Below are positions 42,404 through 50,328 of a stretch of DNA of 64,000 nt, in pieces (within the stretch, counting starts at the first letter, position 1; every line of letters starts with the position of its first letter). The DNA is from Rhodospirillales bacterium (GTDB taxonomy: Bacteria; Pseudomonadota; Alphaproteobacteria; Rhodospirillales; Casp-alpha2). The stretch is from assembly GCA_017644185.1 (NCBI GenBank), contig JAEPMA010000001.1, positions 124,001 through 188,000 on the forward strand. The letters are read 5' to 3'. Both the position numbers and the translations under genes were made by a program. The notes beneath the pieces are model-generated. The model was not told the DNA's origin. It worked only from the letters and a program-made list of their open reading frames with translations, and ran no database searches.

Positions 42404-42777
42404 TCATCAAGCTCCTTCAGGAATTCCTTGTAAGCGGCCTCGTCCATGAACTCGTCGAGTTCGGACATGTCCGAGATTTTAATTTTGAAAAGCCAACCGT
42501 CGCCTTCGGCGTGTTCGTTGACGGTGGTCGGTGCATCGGCGAGGTCTTCGTTTACCTCGACGATCTCACCCGAACATGGCGCGTAGACTTCACTCGCGGC
42601 CTTGACCGATTCAACGACACAGGCTTCATCCCCCTGTTCTAGGTTTGCACCCACTTCCGGAACTTCGACGTAAACAAGTTCGCCGAGCTGTTCTTGGGCG
42701 TGGTCGGTGATGCCAACGGTGCCGACGTCGCCGTCGATGTCGATCCATTCGTGATCTTTTGTGTATTTGGTGCTCAT
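42400..42777 (-). CDS. gcvH: Glycine cleavage system H protein
   Basis: A 125-residue carrier whose lipoyl lysine is Lys59 in ESVKAASE. The lipoyl-domain fold starts with YTKDHEWI and TVGITDHAQ and [12 protein letters not shown]. It shuttles the aminomethyl group between GcvP, GcvT and the lipoamide dehydrogenase. It lies 42 bases after gcvT and overlaps gcvP by four bases, so the three are made together. Confidence 0.97.
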   Translation of the reverse strand: MSTKYTKDHEWIDIDGDVGTVGITDHAQEQLGELVYVEVPEVGANLEQGDEACVVESVKAASEVYAPCSGEIVEVNEDLADAPTTVNEHAEGDGWLFKIKISDMSELDEFMDEAAYKEFLKELDE

Positions 42778-42819
42778 TATCTTTTACTCCTCGTGAAATC
42801 TGATCCCGTGATTGGGGTG

Positions 42820-43935
42820 TTATCCCTTGAAATAGCGATGTGGTTGGAACGGCATCTTGACGATACTGGCCGGTACCATGTTCTTGCGGACGGCGAGTTC
42901 CAAGCGCGTGTCGGCAGCGGCACTCGCGGTTTCGACGTAACCCATAGCAATGGGGGCGCCGACGCTGGGACCAAAGCCACCCGACGTTATCGTGCCTATC
43001 GCGTCACCGCCGGGAAGATGGATCGCCGTGCCATCGCGCGCCGGGGCGCGCCCTTCCGGACGGATGCCGACGCGCTTTCTCTTTGGTCCGTCCGCGAGTT
43101 CGCTCAGAATGCGTTTGGCACCCGGAAAATCACCTGCTTCCCGCCGCCTTTTCGAGATCGTCCAGGCAAGGCCGGCTTCGATGGGTGAGGTGTCCTCGTC
43201 GAGATCGTTCCCGTAAAGACACAGACCTGCTTCTAATCTCAGGGTGTCGCGTGCGCCCAAGCCGATTGGCATGACCGCGCTGTGGCCGCATAACGCTTCG
43301 GTGATCGCCTCGACGTCGCCGACCGGGATCGAGATTTCATAGCCATCCTCGCCGGTGTAACCGGACCGCGTGACGTGGCACGATACGCCGCCGATCTCGG
43401 CCCACGCGGCGCTCATGAACGCCATCGTCGCGACGTCAGGCGCCATGCCGGAGAGAACCTCGGATGCCTTCGGTCCCTGTAGGGCAATTAACGCCCGATC
43501 CTCGACGATCTCGAGTTCCGCGATCCCGGATGCCGCCTCTGCGATCATCGGCAGATCGATATGTTTGCGCGATGCATTAACGACAATGAACAATTTATCG
43601 CCCCAGTTGGTTACGATCAGGTCATCGACGATGCCGCCGGTGTCGTTGGTGATCATGCTGTAGCGGCCGGTGCCGGGCTTCAACGCCTGCACGTCACCGG
43701 GAATGAGCTTTTCGATGGCTTTGGCCGCGTCTGCTCCATGAAGCCATGCCTGGCCCATGTGCGAGACGTCGAACAGCCCTGCTTTCTCTCGGGTGTGTTT
43801 GTGCTCGTCGATGATGCCTGCCGTGTACTGAACGGGCATTTCATAGCCCGCGAACGGCACCATTTTAGCGCCCTTCCGGCGGTGGAAATCCGCCAGCGGC
43901 ACGGTTTTCAATTGTTGATCGGTATCCTGTCCCAC
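42820..43935 (-). CDS. gcvT: Aminomethyltransferase (glycine cleavage T protein)
   Basis: A 371-residue T protein that moves the one-carbon unit to tetrahydrofolate and releases ammonia. Family segments are VPFAGYEMPVQY, DVSHMGQ, ITNDTGGIVDDLIV, YTGEDGYEI and GLGARDTLRLEAGLCLYGND. It starts at a GTG with AAGGGG six bases upstream; an ATG at 43937 is in another frame. It is the first gene behind the glycine riboswitch (44008-44196), which should allow expression when glycine is high. Confidence 0.96.
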   Translation of the reverse strand: MGQDTDQQLKTVPLADFHRRKGAKMVPFAGYEMPVQYTAGIIDEHKHTREKAGLFDVSHMGQAWLHGADAAKAIEKLIPGDVQALKPGTGRYSMITNDTGGIVDDLIVTNWGDKLFIVVNASRKHIDLPMIAEAASGIAELEIVEDRALIALQGPKASEVLSGMAPDVATMAFMSAAWAEIGGVSCHVTRSGYTGEDGYEISIPVGDVEAITEALCGHSAVMPIGLGARDTLRLEAGLCLYGNDLDEDTSPIEAGLAWTISKRRREAGDFPGAKRILSELADGPKRKRVGIRPEGRAPARDGTAIHLPGGDAIGTITSGGFGPSVGAPIAMGYVETASAAADTRLELAVRKNMVPASIVKMPFQPHRYFKG

Positions 43936-44007
43936 ATAGGTCCCCTTCTTGACAGATATGGCTGCTTCAAGCCGGCCTCGGGCGGCATGCCCTTCGGTCG
44001 CTCAAAG

Positions 44008-44196
44008 CGCCCCCTCTGTCTCGGAACCTGAAAGTGTCATCCACCGGAAACAGGTCGGCGGATTTACATCTTCGGTGGGTGTGACTGTCGCCACATCCGC
44101 TTTCCAGAGCCTCAGCCCGTTGCGGTCCTTCTGCCTGAGAGATTCCGGGGCGGTTGCTCCTTCGGCGCCGGCGTCTTGATTGCCGGTCTCTCCCAC
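44008..44196 (-). ncRNA. Tandem glycine riboswitch
   Basis: Read on the minus strand, two glycine aptamers follow one another. The first starts with GGGAGAGACCGGC, has CCGAAGGAGCAA (44165-44154) and CTCTCAGGCAG (44141-44131), and ends in CTCTGGAAAG (44109-44100). The second has CACCGAAGATGTAAATCCG (44077-44059) and ends in CTTTCAGG, then TTCCGAGACAGAGGGGGC (44034-44009). The short linker between them matches the known cooperative tandem form. It stands in front of gcvT. A small ACGAG-GTA-CTCGT hairpin (44206-44218) lies just before it. The rest of the 337-base leader holds no gene. Confidence 0.95.
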
Positions 44197-44272
44197 AACG
44201 GTGTGACGAGGTACTCGTCTTAGAAAGAGATCATTACAGAACCCGCTAAAGCGGTCAACCGGGTCGGGCGGC

Positions 44273-44893
44273 CTATTGTAGGCGGTCCTGAATCGCTTTC
44301 CGGTTATATTCGACCTGTTCCTTGGTTAGCTCGAAGCCGCTGTAGATTCGATAATAGTCGTTGCGGATTTCCGGCGTGATCGGCAGTTCGATCGATGTCG
44401 GTGGTGCGATCAGGATGATCTGGGTCTTGTTGCCCTCAAACGAGACGCGGACGGTCAGCGGCTCACGGTAAAGAATGTTCTTGTCGGGATCGGTAACGAC
44501 GACGAAGTAGGGGAATGTCGCGGTGTTGGATGTGTTGGCCGGCCCCATCTCGGCGGCGATGATCGGCGATACGTCGACGATCATCTGGCCGCTGTCGGTC
44601 TCGGTGTCGATATCGCTCAGGCAGGCGAGCTGCATTTCACCGATTCGCGCCCGGGCCAAAACGTCGATGATGTCGCGTCCAGGACCTTCCTGGAACTGGG
44701 TCAGATTCGCCGCATCCTCAAGAATATAATAGTTGGGGCAGGGGAGGATGATCTCCTTGTCCATGAACGGCAGACTGTCCGCACCGCATGCACTGAGCGC
44801 CAGCGCCGATGCAAGCGCGACCGACGAAGCGATCCCGCGCATCAGCGGTGTTCGGCTTTTGGTCTTGGTATCGGTGATAGCCCTTCCGGTCAT
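44273..44893 (-). CDS. Putative lipoprotein of unknown function
   Basis: A 206-residue protein with a lipoprotein signal: IASSVALASALALSAC with the lipobox LSAC, so it is anchored in the envelope. The start at 44893 has GGAGG nine bases upstream and gives a long charged n-region; 44842 (MRGIASSV) is an alternative. The mature part has strands around PYFVVVTDPDKNILYREPLTVRV and KTQIILIAPPTSIELP, an immunoglobulin-like pattern, and ends in a helix ELTKEQVEYNRKAIQDRL. No family is known to me; it is likely an alphaproteobacterial envelope protein. Confidence 0.75.
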   Translation of the reverse strand: MTGRAITDTKTKSRTPLMRGIASSVALASALALSACGADSLPFMDKEIILPCPNYYILEDAANLTQFQEGPGRDIIDVLARARIGEMQLACLSDIDTETDSGQMIVDVSPIIAAEMGPANTSNTATFPYFVVVTDPDKNILYREPLTVRVSFEGNKTQIILIAPPTSIELPITPEIRNDYYRIYSGFELTKEQVEYNRKAIQDRLQ

Positions 44894-44967
44894 CGCGACC
44901 CGCCTCCGGTTATTTTCACGCGGAATGTACTGGACCCCGGCCAACGCGACAAGCGGCGGGCGCTCAG

Positions 44968-46749
44968 TTATGGAATGTTCGGCTGCCGGCCACGGCCAGG
45001 GTCGACGAGGCTGATCAGGGTGGCTGCGAGTTTAGCCAGTGTTCGGGACCGGCTCCAGGCGTTGTCGATGTTGCGCGCGATACCGATTCCCCGTTCGAAA
45101 GACCGCCAGGCGGCCTCGCCCTCACCGGTGATCGCATGACCTTCGGCGATGTCGGCGAACATCCAGACGCGGCTCAGATCACCTGTCACTTCGGTGGTCG
45201 CGGCTTGGGCGCGGTCCTCCGTGTCTTTCCAGCTTTCGTCGCCAGAGATGCGTTGGCGGGCGGCGATTAGCCAAAGGGTATGCGCATGAAGGCGGCGGTC
45301 CTCGATCATGTCTGCGGCTTCGACGGCGCGTTTGGCGGCAGTCTTGAAAGCCTTTAGATCGGCTTCGCTTTTGCCGGCGCTGTCGCCATGGACCTGAGTC
45401 AGGGCCAAAGCGATTCGGCTGACGGCGAAAGAGCGCGCATACGGACGGTCGATATGATCGATGGCGGCGAAGGCGAGTTCGAGCGTGGTGTCGGCGTCGT
45501 CCTTACGCCCCGCCCTGGCCTGCGCCAATGCAATCCGCCCAAGCAGCAACGCCCGGTAGCGCACGTTCTCGATCCCCTCCGCCGTCGCAAGGGCGGACGC
45601 GGCGTCACCGGCGCGCGCTTGTGCTTCGGCGGCCGACATCAGGACAGGGATGCGGTCCGAAGGGCTCGAGACCGAGTCGAGCATTTCCAAGGCGCGGGCG
45701 GTCTCTGCCATATCGGCCAGCGCCGAGGCGACGTGCCGCATCCCGGCGCTCTTCGAGCTGTCGCGGGGAAGCGCGCGCGCCGAACGCTCGGCGATTTCAA
45801 GCTCCAGTTCCGCGAGATCGCGGGCGTCGGCCTGGGTATAAATGACGGCGGCGCGGGTGCGAATAGCGATTTGTTTAAGGACGTCGCCGACATCCTCCAG
45901 ACCGTCGAGCAGGCGCTCGAGTGTCTTTTGTGCGTCTTCCTTATCGCCACGTCGGACTTGAATCTCAGCGATCGCGGCAAAGGCATCGGCCTGCTTTTCG
46001 CGGTCGGGAATGATTGCGGCGGCAGCGGCGGCGTCTTCCGGGCGACCGGCGGCGGCTTGTGCTTCGGCGATGTCCCTGAGCGCCACCATGACAAGGCGCG
46101 GGTCCTTGATGCGCGCTGCCGTCTCCATCGCTTTCTGGCCGAGCCCGGCGCGCGCTTCGGCGATCAGGATTTCACCGAGCGCCCAATCTCTGAGTTCCGC
46201 CTTGGCGATCGCCTTGGCGCTTTCGAGGGCTTCCGCGAGGAGACAAAGTGTCGTCGGGCTGTCGAAGCACGCGCTTGCATCGCGCGTCGGGTCGGCGGTC
46301 TCGTCGACGGTGTCCGATTTCATCAGGTCCCGTGTCGCGGGATGGTTCAGAAGTTTCGAACGGGCGTCCTTGATGCTTTCTGAGCGTGCGTCTTCGAGCT
46401 GGCGCATCAATTTTCTGACACCGACCGCGTACTCGAGCTTGCCGATCAGATCGGTGGTAATTCTGCCGGTGATGTCCATCCCGTTCGCACGCTGGAAGAT
46501 GCGAACAGCGGCGCGCGTGGAATTGTCGAGGACGCCGTTTTCCGTTCCCAGATAAAGCCCCAGCTTGGAAAGCGCCTGTTGAGCGCGCAATACGGCAGGG
46601 CTGGGTTGGATGCGAACGGCGGCGGGCGGCTGCTCGCCGAGCGGTGGTAACGCCGCGCGCGCCATGGGGGCGGATGAAAAGATGACGCCCGCGCTGAGCG
46701 CGGCTGCACATATCCTGGCCGCATATGCGGTGTTTCCAGCGGGTTTCAT
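44968..46749 (-). CDS. Exported protein with a peptidoglycan-binding domain and long helical repeats
   Basis: A 593-residue protein with a signal peptide (cleavage near ARA, residue 32). Residues about 53-110 form a PG_binding_1 domain (QQALSKLGLYLGTENGVLDN, then RAAVRIFQRANGMDITGRI). From about residue 165 to the end it is a run of paired helices of roughly 35 residues, TPR-like, each ending with alanine-rich pairs such as ALRDIAEAQAAAGR, AFAAIAEIQVRRGD and LLGRIALAQARAGR. This suggests a periplasmic scaffold that holds to the wall. It is next to a lipoprotein gene on the same strand. No homologue with known function comes to mind. Confidence 0.82.
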   Translation of the reverse strand: MKPAGNTAYAARICAAALSAGVIFSSAPMARAALPPLGEQPPAAVRIQPSPAVLRAQQALSKLGLYLGTENGVLDNSTRAAVRIFQRANGMDITGRITTDLIGKLEYAVGVRKLMRQLEDARSESIKDARSKLLNHPATRDLMKSDTVDETADPTRDASACFDSPTTLCLLAEALESAKAIAKAELRDWALGEILIAEARAGLGQKAMETAARIKDPRLVMVALRDIAEAQAAAGRPEDAAAAAAIIPDREKQADAFAAIAEIQVRRGDKEDAQKTLERLLDGLEDVGDVLKQIAIRTRAAVIYTQADARDLAELELEIAERSARALPRDSSKSAGMRHVASALADMAETARALEMLDSVSSPSDRIPVLMSAAEAQARAGDAASALATAEGIENVRYRALLLGRIALAQARAGRKDDADTTLELAFAAIDHIDRPYARSFAVSRIALALTQVHGDSAGKSEADLKAFKTAAKRAVEAADMIEDRRLHAHTLWLIAARQRISGDESWKDTEDRAQAATTEVTGDLSRVWMFADIAEGHAITGEGEAAWRSFERGIGIARNIDNAWSRSRTLAKLAATLISLVDPGRGRQPNIP

Positions 46750-46873
46750 GCGTAGCGATCCAATCCAGCGACGGTTTCGTTGCCGGTCCCATTATAGCCT
46801 AAATTCGAAGGAACCGGCGCGCGGAGAGAGATGCGCGCTTGGCGTTCGGGGATAGAGCCCTTAAAACGCCCGG

Positions 46874-47836
46874 ATGGCGGTTTACACGGAAATCGAAGAC
46901 GATGCACTGATCAACTTCATCACCGATTACGACATCGGCGAGGTGTTGTCGTGCAAGGGCATCGCCGAGGGCATCGAGAACTCGAACTTTATCGTTACCA
47001 CGACAAGCGGTCCATACATCCTGACGCTCTACGAAAAGCGGGTGAAGATCGAAGATCTGCCGTTTTTTCTGGGATTGATGGATCATGCCGCGGCGCACGG
47101 AATCCCGTGCCCGGTCCCGCTTCGCACCAAAACCGGTGAAACGCTCCGCGAGCTGGCGGAGCGGCCGGCCGCGCTGGTGAGCTTCCTGGCGGGGATGTGG
47201 CCTAGACGGCCGGCGGCGGATCACTGCCGGCAGGTGGGCGAGGCCCTCGCGCAGTTCCATCTCGCGACGACGGGGTTTCATCTGAAGCGCCCGAACGCCC
47301 TAGGCTCGGATGCCTGGCGTCCGCTTCTAGCGGCATCGGGAGATGACGCGGACACGGTGAAGCCCGGCCTTTCGAAAACCCTGACGACGGCGCTGGACGG
47401 ATTGCTGGATGACTGGCCCCAAGACCTGCCGGGCGGCGTCATTCACGCCGACCTGTTCCCGGACAATGTATTTTTCAGATCCGATCATCTGTCGGGGATG
47501 ATTGACTTCTATTTCGCCTGTAACGATCAATGGGCTTACGATATCGCGGTCTGTCTCAACGCCTGGTGTTTCGAGCCGGACCTGAGTTTCAACGTCACCA
47601 AGGCCAGAAGACTTCTGCGCGGTTATCAGGGCGTACGAGCCCTCGACCCGGCGGAGATCGCGGCACTACCCAAATTGGCGGAAGGGGCTTCAATGCGGTT
47701 CCTGCTGACCCGGTTATATGACTGGCTCAACACGCCGGAAGACGCGTTCGTGACCCCCAAAGACCCCATCGAATACCTTAAGAAGCTCGAATTTCATCAG
47801 AGCGTGAAAGGGCCCCAGTCCTATGGCATCGACTGA
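46874..47836 (+). CDS. thrB: Homoserine kinase, type II (APH-fold)
   Basis: A 320-residue kinase of the aminoglycoside-phosphotransferase fold, the type II homoserine kinase used by many proteobacteria in threonine synthesis. The catalytic loop is [15 protein letters not shown] and the metal-binding Asp is in [16 protein letters not shown]. No Shine-Dalgarno sequence is obvious before the ATG. It overlaps rnhA by 14 bases. Its product is the substrate of ThrC at 59461-60870, encoded 12 kb away. Confidence 0.93.
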   Translation: MAVYTEIEDDALINFITDYDIGEVLSCKGIAEGIENSNFIVTTTSGPYILTLYEKRVKIEDLPFFLGLMDHAAAHGIPCPVPLRTKTGETLRELAERPAALVSFLAGMWPRRPAADHCRQVGEALAQFHLATTGFHLKRPNALGSDAWRPLLAASGDDADTVKPGLSKTLTTALDGLLDDWPQDLPGGVIHADLFPDNVFFRSDHLSGMIDFYFACNDQWAYDIAVCLNAWCFEPDLSFNVTKARRLLRGYQGVRALDPAEIAALPKLAEGASMRFLLTRLYDWLNTPEDAFVTPKDPIEYLKKLEFHQSVKGPQSYGID

Positions 47837-48287
47837 CGCCTCTGGCAGCAAGATTGAAATCTTCACGGACGGTGCGTGTTCCGGGAACCCCGGGCCCGGG
47901 GGGTGGGGGGCGATCCTGCGCTGGAAGGGCCATGAAAAAGAGCTTTTCGGCGGCGAGACACCGACAACCAATAACCGTATGGAGTTGATGGCGGCGATTA
48001 GCGCGTTGGAAAGCCTGAAGCGGCCAGCGCACGTCGCTCTTTATACCGACAGCACCTATGTCAGGGACGGCATCACGTCCTGGATCCATGGATGGAAGCG
48101 GAACGGATGGAAAACCGCCGCCAAAAAGCCGGTTAAGAACGAGGATTTGTGGCGCAGATTGGATGACGCGATTTCAGCGCACGATATCGAGTGGCATTGG
48201 GTCAAGGGTCATTCAGGACACCCTGAAAACGAGCGCGCCGACGAACTGGCCCGGCAGGGCGCCGCTGAAGCGGCAAATTCCAGATAA
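47823..48287 (+). CDS. rnhA: Ribonuclease HI
   Basis: A 154-residue nuclease that cuts the RNA strand of RNA-DNA hybrids. The four acidic active-site residues are in [16 protein letters not shown] (Asp), [12 protein letters not shown] (Glu), [11 protein letters not shown] (Asp) and [12 protein letters not shown] (Asp). It starts inside thrB, an order (thrB-rnhA) common in alphaproteobacteria, and ends at a strong terminator. Confidence 0.97.
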   Translation: MASTDASGSKIEIFTDGACSGNPGPGGWGAILRWKGHEKELFGGETPTTNNRMELMAAISALESLKRPAHVALYTDSTYVRDGITSWIHGWKRNGWKTAAKKPVKNEDLWRRLDDAISAHDIEWHWVKGHSGHPENERADELARQGAAEAANSR

Positions 48288-48290
48288 AAA

Positions 48291-48323
48291 AAGGACACGA
48301 TCGTTTGGGGCAATCGTGTCCTT
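48291..48323. terminator. Bidirectional intrinsic terminator
   Basis: AAGGACACGAT (48291-48301) and ATCGTGTCCTT (48313-48323) form an 11-base perfect stem with an 11-base loop, preceded by seven A. It ends rnhA on the plus strand and can stop transcripts of the small minus-strand gene at 48391. Confidence 0.85.
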
Positions 48324-48390
48324 CTGAGGGTTCCCGCATATGGCAGCGCGAGGGAGGTCGCGAGGCCGACGGGAGATTCGCGTGTCGAAA

Positions 48391-48561
48391 TCAGGCGTGG
48401 CCGAGGCTCCAGCGCATCCGCTGAGCGGCGGCTTCGGGGGCGTTCGTGCCAGATTTGAATTCACGGCCTGTGACTTCGCCTCCGACCGGATCGCCCCAGC
48501 GATCACGGGTGGCGGTTTGACCGGGGAACCAGTTGGCGAATTTCTTGTTGTTGTTGAACAT
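48391..48561 (-). CDS. 56-residue protein of unknown family
   Basis: A small cytoplasmic protein starting MFNNNKKFANWFPGQTATRD and ending AAAQRMRWSLGHA. It has a GAGG site eight bases before the ATG and a perfect hairpin (48581-48597) in its leader. The sequence is low in hydrophobic residues and rich in Asn, Gly and Arg. I do not recognise a family. It is flanked by a terminator downstream and by a divergent LysR gene, so it is an independent transcription unit. Alternative longer starts at 48642 or 48579 lack this site. Confidence 0.55.
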   Translation of the reverse strand: MFNNNKKFANWFPGQTATRDRWGDPVGGEVTGREFKSGTNAPEAAAQRMRWSLGHA

Positions 48562-48580
48562 GTGCTTATCCTCATGTCTG

Positions 48581-48597
48581 GCCCGAACCTTTCGGGC
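48581..48597. other. Hairpin in the leader of the small minus-strand gene
   Basis: GCCCGAA-CCT-TTCGGGC is a perfect 7-base inverted repeat 20 bases before the ATG at 48561 and next to its Shine-Dalgarno sequence. It could control translation or be part of a promoter operator. Confidence 0.45.
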
Positions 48598-48676
48598 TGC
48601 AACTTTCTGAAACCATATGTACTCCTGGCCCTGAATCGGCACAAAGGATAGTTTTTCATTGTATGCATGAGGTTTT

Positions 48677-48697
48677 ATTCATGTATAATTCATGTAT
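48677..48697. promoter_or_regulatory. Two direct repeats with 11-base period upstream of the GcvA-type LysR
   Basis: ATTCATGTAT occurs at 48677-48686 and again at 48688-48697, one helical turn apart. A TATAAT (48684-48689) overlaps them. They end 20 bases before the LysR ATG and could be a binding site for a regulator that represses this promoter. Confidence 0.5.
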
Positions 48698-48717
48698 GAG
48701 CTGTCTCGGAAATTGAA

Positions 48718-49677
48718 ATGCCGCATCTTCCGCCCATTGCCGCCTTACGCGCCTTGGCCGCCGCCGCCCGCCATCTGAGCTTCACAAAGGCGGCGGAGGA
48801 GCTGAACGTGACGCAGAGCGCCGTCAGTCACCAGATCCGCCATATTGAGGAGCTTTGGGACGTTCAACTGTTCGAGCGGCGCCCGCGTCAGTTGCTTCTG
48901 ACGCCGGCCGGCGAACAACTGGCCGGGATCGTAAACGACTTCATCGACGACCTGACCAAGGCGCTCGAAGACCTCAAGGCGGAGGAGGGGCACACCGCAC
49001 TGCGGGTGGAAATGCTGCCGTCGCTGGCCGTTAAATGGCTGGTGCCTAGATTGCAGGAGTTCAGGGCGGAACACCCCGAAGTCGATGTCTGGCTGTCGAC
49101 CCGTCAGGACACCCGGCCGAGTGCGAACAGCAATCTCGACGCCGTCATCACGCTCGGCGACGGCCAGTATCCCGGGTTCGTATCCTGGGAGCTGATGCGC
49201 GATTACGTCATCCCGGTGGCGCGGCCGAGATTGCTGGAGGAATACGGGGCGCCCGATTCGCCCGCCGATCTTTGCCGTTTACCGCTTCTTTTGCGACACG
49301 AAGGCGTTTTGTCGCCCGGTTGGGATTACTGGTTCGAGTTCGCGGGGGTGCCGCCGTCGGTGTATCAACCTGCGCTCCGCGAAGGGACGCGGTTCCCCGA
49401 CACCAACATGGCAATTCAGGCCGCTTTCGAGGGGCAGGGCGTCGCCTTGGCGCGAAGTGCGCATGTTTGGGAGGATTTACAGACCGGGCGGCTCGTCCGG
49501 CTGTTCGATATTCATTGTCCGTCGGACGTGTCGGTTTATTTCGTTTGCCGGCAGGATCAGGTGGAAAGGCCGGCGTTGATCGCATTTCGGGATTGGTTGC
49601 TTAAAGAAGCCCGCGAAAGTCAGGAGGCCTTCGATGCGGCGGAAAAAGAGCCGCCGAAGAAGGCGGCTAGGGGCTAG
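48718..49677 (+). CDS. LysR-family regulator of the GcvA type
   Basis: A 319-residue regulator. The winged helix reads LRALAAAARHLSFTKAAEELNVTQSAVSHQI and the effector domain follows the GcvA-like pattern (VEMLPSLAVKWLVPRLQEF). GcvA controls glycine cleavage genes in gammaproteobacteria, but this group also controls many unrelated genes, so no target is implied by name alone. The gcv operon is 4 kb away under riboswitch control. Confidence 0.92.
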   Translation: MPHLPPIAALRALAAAARHLSFTKAAEELNVTQSAVSHQIRHIEELWDVQLFERRPRQLLLTPAGEQLAGIVNDFIDDLTKALEDLKAEEGHTALRVEMLPSLAVKWLVPRLQEFRAEHPEVDVWLSTRQDTRPSANSNLDAVITLGDGQYPGFVSWELMRDYVIPVARPRLLEEYGAPDSPADLCRLPLLLRHEGVLSPGWDYWFEFAGVPPSVYQPALREGTRFPDTNMAIQAAFEGQGVALARSAHVWEDLQTGRLVRLFDIHCPSDVSVYFVCRQDQVERPALIAFRDWLLKEARESQEAFDAAEKEPPKKAARG

Positions 49678-49692
49678 ATCGGCCGGCAATGC

Positions 49693-49721
49693 GGGGGCGC
49701 CACCCGTGGGCGGCGCGCCCC
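49693..49721. terminator. G+C-rich hairpin between convergent genes
   Basis: GGGGGCGCC (49693-49701) pairs with GGCGCGCCCC (49712-49721) with one bulge. It lies between the convergent LysR and peroxiredoxin genes. No T-run follows, so termination would be weak or Rho-linked. Confidence 0.4.
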
Positions 49722-49730
49722 GTGCACAAA

Positions 49731-50210
49731 TCAGAGTTCGCTCAGCATCGTTTCGGCACTGGTCTTCTCGAACGTGCCTTCGTCGATGTGAATGCTGCTG
49801 ACGGTGCCGTCATCGACAACCATCGAGAAGCGCTGACAGCGGACGCCGAGGCCGCGCTCGGTCAGGTCGAGTTCAAGGCCGGTCGCCTTGGTGAACTTGG
49901 CCGATCCGTCGGCAAGCATGGCAACCTTGTCGCCCACGCCCTGGTCCTTGCCCCAGGCGCCCATCACGAACGGATCGTTGACGGAAACGCACGCAATGGC
50001 CTCGACGCCCTTGGCTTTCAGGGCGTCCGCGTTGGCGACGAAGCCCGGCAGGTGCTTGGCCGAACACGTCGGTGTAAACGCGCCCGGGACGCCGAAAATG
50101 GCGACTTTTTTGCCGGCGAAGAAGTCATCGGTCGATACGGCGTCGGGGCCGTCCTCGGTCATGACGTTGAGCGTAACGCTCGGAATCTTGTCTCCTACCT
50201 TGATGGTCAT
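49731..50210 (-). CDS. Peroxiredoxin, Prx5 type
   Basis: A 159-residue thiol peroxidase that reduces hydrogen peroxide and organic peroxides. The peroxidatic cysteine sits in GVPGAFTPTCSAKHLPG, and the later ARG-type residue is in LGVRCQRFSMVVDDG, which also holds a possible resolving Cys. The short form without a glutaredoxin domain is the Prx5/redoxin type. The start at 50210 (MTIKVGDKIPSV) matches the family N-terminus; a start at 50321 would add residues that do not belong. Confidence 0.94.
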   Translation of the reverse strand: MTIKVGDKIPSVTLNVMTEDGPDAVSTDDFFAGKKVAIFGVPGAFTPTCSAKHLPGFVANADALKAKGVEAIACVSVNDPFVMGAWGKDQGVGDKVAMLADGSAKFTKATGLELDLTERGLGVRCQRFSMVVDDGTVSSIHIDEGTFEKTSAETMLSEL

Positions 50211-50328
50211 ATGCTCTCTCCCGGAGATAGAGTTAAAAAATACATTAAGCCGGGAAGTCCGGCGTCCACATGAGATAGGGACAATCCCCCGGCTTGCAAA
50301 GGCTTTTTGGCATTGCGCCATGCCGCCG

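Noticed and set aside
48677-48697. A start of a CRISPR or tandem repeat array
   Set aside because: Only two copies are present and they lie in a promoter.
48718-49677. A regulator of the gcv operon
   Set aside because: The GcvA likeness is only of subfamily type; the gcv genes have their own riboswitch, are 4 kb away and on the other strand.
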